Assembly (NCBI GenBank): GCA_964629965.1
Contig: CAZVRZ010000166.1
Location: 1 to 10,923 of the forward strand
Direction: 5' to 3'
DNA from: CAZVRZ01 sp964629965
GTDB lineage: Bacteria > Chloroflexota > Anaerolineae > Anaerolineales > UBA4823
Length of the DNA: 10,923 nucleotides
Positions 5,973-10,923 of the stretch are shown here, piece by piece (position 1 is the stretch's first letter; every line of letters begins with the position of its first letter). Under the pieces are notes generated by a model. It searched no databases and was not told where the DNA came from. It saw only the letters and a list, made by a program, of their open reading frames with translations. The position numbers and the translations under genes were made by a program.

Positions 5973-8900
5973 TCACCTTCCTGGTAGTGCCACACAGCGG
6001 AAGCCGATGTCGTACTCCTGGAGCGTCGGGAGGCCGTCGTTCCGATTAGCAGTGACCAGGTCGTATCGGAAGCCCTTCCACGAGCCGCCCCGCAGCACGT
6101 GGCTACTGCTTGTAACCGGTCCAGGTGGGTTGGCATAGGGAGAGGATTGGTAGTAGTTTGGATCATACCAATCGCTGACCCATTCCCACACATTACCGGC
6201 CATATCCAGCACAATGTACGGGCTGGCCCCGGTTGGGTAACTGCCCACAGCACTAGTGTCGCCAACGCAGTAGCCATAACCAAGACTACTATTGTAATAA
6301 TTCGCCATTGTGCAATCAATATATTGATCGCCCCAAGGGTAGGCAAGGACAGTCGTGCCTCGCGCTGCTTTCTCCCATTCGGCTTCGGTCGGCAGGCGCT
6401 TGCCGGCCCAGGTGCAGTAGCTGGCAGCCTGGCTCCAATTCACGTAGATCACCGGGTAATTGGCGTAGATGGGGTTGTCGTAGTATGAAAGGTGCTTATT
6501 GGATGTGTTATACAACGGCGCGGTGCAACTTCCAGCGGCCACACATTGGGTGTATTGAGCATTGGTCACCTCGTACTTGTCAATCTGGTATGTGTCCAGG
6601 TACACGGTATGGAGGGGAAGTTCGTCTGAATCGCACGAATACAAGTAGTTGTGAGCCGGGTCGCAGCCCATCTGGAATTCGCCGGCAGGGATGATGATCA
6701 TTTCACCTAGTTGGGAGGTGCAATTTTTTGTCGAACCTGGATCGAAATTACTGCTTTCGCCAGGATCTTGCATGCCGTTGTGGTTGCTGTCTTCACAGCC
6801 GTCTGGCGAACCATCGTTGTCGTTGTCAGGGTCGAGTTCTTTTCGTAAACGATCCTGATCGATGTCAAAAGATGGCATGATCATCAAATAGTTACCGCTG
6901 ATATCGAATTTGTATTCCACAATGTCCAACTGGTCAATAATCCCATCGCCATCGGAATCTGGGTCATTAGGACTGGTATGGAAACGATTAAGTTCATCGA
7001 AATCGGATAACCCATCTTGATCTGAATCATCTATTGTGTCGGCTACTTCATCATTGTCAGTATCCTCGTCAGAGCGTACACCGGGCGCGCTATTGATGCC
7101 GGCGGGTCCAATCAGCGTGAGGAGAGGCTCGCCAGTATCAGGATAAAAGACCCATTTGGCTCCGTCCCAGGGATCCAGTAAATGCACCATCTGTATGGCG
7201 CCTAATTCAAAATACCCATCAATTACGCGTGCATGTCTGGGCGTAGAAGAAAGAAGCGGCCTGTCAGCATCAATCCAGATTTTGATTTGGTCAAAAGAGG
7301 GGTTTAGGTAATTTGTAGCCATAATGCCTAACGACCAATTCAAGGCCGCGTACATTATTTCTCCAGTCGATCCAACCCCGTGACCCAGGTCTCCCTCGGG
7401 AATCCCTCCGCCAAACATCTGGTAGGCAATGCGATCTTGGCTCAAATGTCCGCCGTAAAATGACGCGATCATCGAAATGGCAGCCCGACTGCAATACATA
7501 TCATCCAGGTAATTGGCGCGGATGGGTGCGCTATTCCCGATGATCAGATCGCCGTCTTCTTTTTCGTGCGCCCAATCCCAACGGCCTTCGCCAAACCGCG
7601 GGCTGCCGTCCATGTCAAGCATGCGGGTGTCTTTGTGTTGCAACTGCCATTGGATGCCTAATTCTTTCTGGGATACAATGTTTCCTAATTTCTCAAGGCT
7701 TTCTGCGGAAGGCCTTGCCCAACTGTTGATTTGGGCTGCAGCAGACCAGGAGCTTTCAGCAGCAGGAGATTGAACTTTGACGCGCCAATAATAGGCGCCT
7801 TCCGGCACTGGTTTAGGCGAGCGAAAGGTCGAGACCGTGAGAACTGTGTCAGTAATCAATGACGTAAAGTCAAGTGTATCAGACAACTGAAAACGATAAC
7901 CGGTAGCGCCTGCCAAAGATTGCCAACTGATCATAAACGTCTGGCTGTCCAAAGTCGCACCCGACGGTGGGTAATAATAAGGGATGATCGGCGTTGGATT
8001 CTCTTGCCCAGGGCTGGCCTCGTTTGATAAATATGAATACCATGCACTCAGTGGGCTGGTATGCAAGCCCGGTAAAACGCCAATGGTTTCATTGGCCGTC
8101 CATGGATTTCCATCAGGTAATAATCCAAATCCGCGCACTGGCATCAGGTACCACTCTTCTTGCCAGCGGCCTGCCCTGGCAGCATTGGCTGCCTTTGCAC
8201 CTGGTTTTGCTCCCCATGCCACAAACGAAACAATTGGTGGCAGAGAGATGCTACTGATTTGCGTTCCGCCGCTGCCACCTTCTCTGGTGATCAACGGCAA
8301 ATATACAAAGTGGCTCGCGCTGTATAATGCCACCTGACCTGCCTCATCCCCCAAAATATTGGTTATCCCAACAGGGCTATGCAGGGTGGCTACATTATCG
8401 CCAAAGTCCAGGTCATCATTACTGCTGCCTGAATCGTCAAAAACCACCACAACGAAAGCTCCCGCGGGTATATCAGGCAATGCGGATGGGAAACGATACC
8501 AGTGGCCATTTTCATCAGTAAGTGCATAACCGCGAATACTAACAGCAGCATAGCCAGTATTTTTGAGTTCTACCCATTCTGGGCTGCCCGCATTGGGATA
8601 GAACATAACCTCGTTAATTTGAATGCCAGATGCTCCACCCCGATCCCGAACAAAAGCATCAGCCACACCATTCAAATCTGAGCTAATCAGGTTGTTCGCG
8701 CCAGAGTCAAACGCCACGTAACGTCCATCAGCAGAGATGGATGGGCGCACAGATTCCCCATTTCCTTGTATGCCATCGCTCGCTAACGATACGCGTTCCA
8801 TTTGTCCACTCTGCCGATCGTAAACAAAAACATCGCTAGCGCTATTTGTATCATCCTTGACCAAATTATCGGCAGTAGAGTCGAAAGTTACAAAACGCCC

Positions 8901-9992
8901 ATCAGCAGAAATGGATGGATTTGATGGACGTATGGATGAAGCGTTGCCTTGTACGCCATCAGAATTCACTGAGACGCGCTCGGTATGTCCATTTTGGCGG
9001 TCATACACAAATATGTCATCAACGCCATTTGTATCACCATCAACCAGGTTGTCAGCGCTAGAACTAAATACCACATAACGTGCATCACTGGATATGGATA
9101 AGCGTCCTGCTGCTCCACTTCCTTGCGTACCATTAGAAGCTACCGAAACGCGTGCTGTTGCTCTAGTATAACAGTCGTAGACAAAAATATCAGCAACGTT
9201 GTTGGTATCATTACTGACCAAATTACTTGCATTCGATCGAAATGCCACAAAACGCCCATCAGCGGAGATAGAAGGCCAACCGGCCCCAGCATCTCCTTGC
9301 AGACCATCTGAAGCTACCGAAACGCGTTCCGTTTTTTCATTCTGTCTGTCATGAATATAAATATCTGGAAAACCATTTGTATCTTCGCTAACCAAATTAG
9401 CAACTGATGTAAACACCACATAACGTCCATCGGCAGAAATGGATGATGCAAATGATATATCATTTCCTTCTGTACCATCTGAAGTCACTGAAACACGCCT
9501 TACCTGGCGATCAACTCTGTCATAGATAAAAACATCATCTTCGCCATTTGTGTCACCGCTTACCAAGTTGCTAGCGGTAGAGCTAAATGTTACATACCGT
9601 CCATCTGCCGATAGTGCTGGTAGATAAGAGTTGCCATTTCCTTCAGTGCCATCAGAAGCCATTGAGATGCGTTCTGTTTGCCCATTTACTCTATCATGAA
9701 CAAAAATGTCATATACCCCATTCGTATCTCCATTAACCAGGTTGGTAGCGTCGGATCCGAAAGCCACATACCTTCCATCTGCGGATATTGATGCTGCCGT
9801 GGAATGGTTGTTTCCTTGTGTATCATCTGAACTCACGGAGAGTAGCTTCGTTGTGCTTTGCAACGCTTGTTCTGCTGCTGCAAGATTTGGAGGCTTAGAA
9901 TTTCCCAGAGTTGGTTGTGGTCGTTCTGCCAATGTAGTTAATAGAAGTGCGCCGAGCAAGATGCTGGTTAGTGAGAATAATCGTGTTTTCAT
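5973..9992 (-). CDS. Giant secreted propeller / C39-like peptidase / FGE-lectin-fold protein, probable DGR target
   Basis: About 1339 residues. The ATG at 9992 is preferred over one at 10004 because GGAA lies 6 bases upstream of it and MKTRLFSLTSILLGALLL then makes a standard signal peptide. Domains in order: seven PD40/TolB-like blades (48-452), each with S-[IL]-S-[AS]-D-[GA]-R-[YF]-V-x-F, NLV..DTN, D-[IV]-F-[VI]-[YH]-D and RVS..S.G.QG; a lamin-tail-like domain (453-571, INEV...EWVELKN...GYAL) holding VYLPLI (563-568); a fibronectin-III-like domain (665-753); a C39/papain-like peptidase domain (about 754-965, C834, H920, D940); Asp-rich thrombospondin-3-type calcium repeats (974-1083); and an FGE-sulfatase/C-type-lectin-fold domain (1094-1339: PAGEFQMG, KYEVTNAQY, RLPTEAEWEKAARG, DMAGNVWEWV, LRGGSW, IGFRC). 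The two redox cysteines of formylglycine enzymes are absent after GGSW, so it is not a sulfatase activator. The C-terminus carries the putative DGR variable region. No membrane anchor is seen at the C-terminus. Confidence 0.88.
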   Translation of the reverse strand: MKTRLFSLTSILLGALLLTTLAERPQPTLGNSKPPNLAAAEQALQSTTKLLSVSSDDTQGNNHSTAASISADGRYVAFGSDATNLVNGDTNGVYDIFVHDRVNGQTERISMASDGTEGNGNSYLPALSADGRYVTFSSTASNLVSGDTNGEDDVFIYDRVDRQVRRVSVTSDGTEGNDISFASSISADGRYVVFTSVANLVSEDTNGFPDIYIHDRQNEKTERVSVASDGLQGDAGAGWPSISADGRFVAFRSNASNLVSNDTNNVADIFVYDCYTRATARVSVASNGTQGSGAAGRLSISSDARYVVFSSSADNLVDGDTNGVDDIFVYDRQNGHTERVSVNSDGVQGNASSIRPSNPSISADGRFVTFDSTADNLVKDDTNSASDVFVYDRQSGQMERVSLASDGIQGNGESVRPSISADGRYVAFDSGANNLISSDLNGVADAFVRDRGGASGIQINEVMFYPNAGSPEWVELKNTGYAAVSIRGYALTDENGHWYRFPSALPDIPAGAFVVVVFDDSGSSNDDLDFGDNVATLHSPVGITNILGDEAGQVALYSASHFVYLPLITREGGSGGTQISSISLPPIVSFVAWGAKPGAKAANAARAGRWQEEWYLMPVRGFGLLPDGNPWTANETIGVLPGLHTSPLSAWYSYLSNEASPGQENPTPIIPYYYPPSGATLDSQTFMISWQSLAGATGYRFQLSDTLDFTSLITDTVLTVSTFRSPKPVPEGAYYWRVKVQSPAAESSWSAAAQINSWARPSAESLEKLGNIVSQKELGIQWQLQHKDTRMLDMDGSPRFGEGRWDWAHEKEDGDLIIGNSAPIRANYLDDMYCSRAAISMIASFYGGHLSQDRIAYQMFGGGIPEGDLGHGVGSTGEIMYAALNWSLGIMATNYLNPSFDQIKIWIDADRPLLSSTPRHARVIDGYFELGAIQMVHLLDPWDGAKWVFYPDTGEPLLTLIGPAGINSAPGVRSDEDTDNDEVADTIDDSDQDGLSDFDELNRFHTSPNDPDSDGDGIIDQLDIVEYKFDISGNYLMIMPSFDIDQDRLRKELDPDNDNDGSPDGCEDSNHNGMQDPGESSNFDPGSTKNCTSQLGEMIIIPAGEFQMGCDPAHNYLYSCDSDELPLHTVYLDTYQIDKYEVTNAQYTQCVAAGSCTAPLYNTSNKHLSYYDNPIYANYPVIYVNWSQAASYCTWAGKRLPTEAEWEKAARGTTVLAYPWGDQYIDCTMANYYNSSLGYGYCVGDTSAVGSYPTGASPYIVLDMAGNVWEWVSDWYDPNYYQSSPYANPPGPVTSSSHVLRGGSWKGFRYDLVTANRNDGLPTLQEYDIGFRCVALPGR
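5976..6100 (-). other. Putative DGR variable region (VR) at the 3' end of the FGE-like domain
   Basis: The final ~40 codons run from LRGGSW to IGFRC...PGR. Between Trp (6078-6080) and IGFRC lie 23 codons, of which 12 end in C and read NNC: GGC, TTC, TAC, GAC, GTC, AAC, GAC, GGC, CTC, CTC, TAC, GAC. Known DGR targets of this lectin-fold family keep RGGSW and IGFR constant, with Asn (AAC/AAT) codons in the template that become varied in the target through adenine-specific mutagenesis. The spacing, flanks and NNC bias fit that model. No second copy (template repeat) was found in the window, so the VR assignment is inferred from pattern only. Confidence 0.6.
8640..9853 (-). repeat. Tandem array encoding seven propeller blades (~171-180 bp units)
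   Basis: Seven head-to-tail units of 57 to 60 codons encode the PD40 blades. On the plus strand the recurring landmarks are 'cgtccatc(a/t)gc(a/g/c)ga', '(a/c)catttgtatc' and 'cca(a/g)(a/g)ttg'. The stretch before the first full blade (KLLSVSSDDTQGN) supplies the closing strand of the last blade, so seven blades give a closed ring. Units are similar but not identical, which points to old duplication with possible ongoing recombination. Confidence 0.85.
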
Positions 9993-10004
9993 GTTGCGTT
10001 CCAT

Positions 10005-10200
10005 TAATCGAACAATCGAAGATTTAGTTATAGCTGCAACCTATGAGACAGCACATCTGATCTTACCTGGCAATGGTAAACCCACTATTTACTTGAATCG
10101 GTCTTATGATGTCGCGAAACGCCTTTGACCCAGCCCAATGTAAAATAGTATAAACCACGTTCAGTTGGAAAACAAGAGTTTACAAGTTTGTAACACGGCT
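10005..10200. other. Upstream region of the giant gene, no gene seen
   Basis: This 196-base AT-rich stretch lies between the start of the giant minus-strand gene and the stop of the ISAs1 remnant. It holds the proposed promoter and, in the leader, a direct repeat AATCGAA-C-AATCGAA (10006-10020). No RNA gene, riboswitch or conserved small frame is recognisable. Confidence 0.6.
10147..10175 (-). promoter_or_regulatory. Sigma-70-like promoter for the giant gene
   Basis: On the minus strand TTGTTT (10170-10175) is followed after exactly 17 bases by TATACT (10147-10152), close to the TTGACA/TATAAT consensus. Transcription would begin near 10140 and give a leader of about 145 bases before the ATG at 9992. 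No operator is evident. It lies between the giant gene and the transposase remnant, so an origin from the insertion element is possible. Confidence 0.45.
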
Positions 10201-10923
10201 TTAACAAGAATGGATTTTTCCAAAGCGTAGCAGGTCAAAAGCCAGTTTGGGCATTGCATTGAAGCGGCGACGTGCCTGGGCCAGGTTTCGATAACCATTT
10301 TGCAGACATAGCCCGATGATTGCGTTGTTCAAGATTGCCATAACATGACCGGTATGACCGAGGGTCGGCATCTTCTTTCAGAGTTACATCGCGGCGATAA
10401 TGTAGCCCGGTTTCAATCTCCCAGTATTGCCGAACCTCTGCCAATAATTTCTGGGGGTGCTTTTTTGGGTGAGATGAGAGACTGGTCGGGCCATACACCA
10501 CTTGGCGGGTATAACCTCGATACTTTTCATACCAAATCAAGCGCTCAATCCGAAAGACTTGAGCAACCCCTGGCCAATCGAGGTAGTCATTCAGTTCCGT
10601 GCTGGCCCAAAGCGTGCGTTTTTCTCTGCGCCCGTGGCCTTTATTGGCGGTTTATGCCGTGCGGATGTCTTCAGAGAGTGGCGTACCATTCTTGATGTTG
10701 CAGGCTTCGTGGATAAATAACTTCTAGATCGCCCACAGGGTACTGGCTTGATTGCCTTTCACCATCCAGATGTAATCGCCACCGGCTTGCAAAACCTGTC
10801 GGGAAGTCTCTCGCTGGGTATGCATCGCATCTGCCATCACAATCACGCCCTCCAGGCTCACCTGTTTTAGGATTTCCGGCGCGACCACAATCTCATTCTC
10901 TTTCTGATCTACCTTGGCTTCCA
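10201..10923 (-). pseudogene. Broken ISAs1-family transposase, C-terminal part
   Basis: The minus strand encodes the catalytic and C-terminal part of an ISAs1-family (DDE) transposase, running off the window edge. Recognisable segments in order are KVDQKENEIVVAPEIL, VIVMADAMHTQRETS (catalytic Asp), GGDYIWMVKGNQ, KGHGRREKRTLWAS, LNDYLDWPGVAQVFRIER, VRQYWEIETGLHYRRDVTLK-ED (catalytic Glu region), then GHVMAILNN and NGYRNLAQARRRFNAMPK up to a TAA at 10201-10203. The frame is broken by an in-frame TAG (10724-10726), an in-frame TAA (10652-10654) and a frameshift between about 10345 and 10366, so no active enzyme is made from this copy. Terminal inverted repeats and target duplications were not identified. 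The family call is strong because the motif order is complete. Confidence 0.88.

Noticed and set aside
5973..6705. Annotation as a sulfatase-activating formylglycine enzyme
   Set aside because: The catalytic Cys pair is missing and no sulfatase is nearby; the domain is better read as a lectin-fold variable domain.
7100..7730. Bacteriocin-exporter type C39 leader peptidase
   Set aside because: There is no ABC transporter or membrane domain and no precursor peptide; the domain is embedded in a secreted multidomain protein, so only a C39/papain-like fold is claimed.
10121..10138. GGGCTGGGTCAAAGGCG on the minus strand as an ISAs1 terminal inverted repeat
   Set aside because: The orientation seems wrong for the end next to the transposase stop, and no partner end or target duplication is visible in the window.

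Overview
The window reads like a chromosomal piece of a Chloroflexota bacterium, probably of the Anaerolineae type. This is inferred from style: secreted proteins with Thr/Pro-rich spacers, a 'VYLP(L/M)I' tract in two unrelated secreted proteins, a Chloroflexota-style CAP-domain protein, TolB-like propeller repeats and remnants of two transposase families. No rRNA or tRNA gene is visible to confirm it.

Positions 1-5729 hold a tight plus-strand, GC-rich operon: the 3' part of an isoprenylcysteine methyltransferase-like membrane protein, a secreted glycoside-hydrolase-like TIM-barrel protein with doubtful catalytic residues, a 941-residue secreted protein with a duplicated N-terminal module and a CAP domain, a membrane-anchored double-SH3b protein, and a 91-residue helix-turn-helix protein resembling the N-terminus of ISAzo13-type transposases. 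Spacings are +21, +2, -11 and -4 bases, so co-transcription and translational coupling are likely. The encoded proteins suggest cell-envelope work.

Positions 5730-10004 run convergently. A giant minus-strand gene (about 1339 aa, secreted) encodes a seven-bladed PD40 propeller, a lamin-tail-like domain, a fibronectin-III-like domain, a C39/papain-like cysteine peptidase domain, calcium-binding thrombospondin-3-type repeats and a C-terminal FGE-sulfatase (C-type-lectin-fold) domain. The last ~35 codons look like the variable region (VR) of a diversity-generating retroelement (DGR): RGGSW...IGFRC framing, with about half of the intervening codons ending in C (GGC, TTC, TAC, GAC, GTC, CTC), as expected from AAC template codons after adenine mutagenesis. 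Directly downstream lie a small hairpin and a 61-codon remnant resembling the N-terminus of a DGR reverse transcriptase. No template repeat is seen in the window. The main finding is therefore a probable DGR target gene with a decayed retroelement beside it, possibly still served in trans.

Positions 10005-10200 form the upstream region of the giant gene, with a good sigma-70-like promoter. Positions 10201-10923 hold a broken ISAs1-family transposase (two in-frame stops and a frameshift) that runs off the window edge. By eye, the propeller-to-calcium-repeat part of the giant gene and its upstream region are clearly more AT-rich than the left operon, suggesting separate origins.
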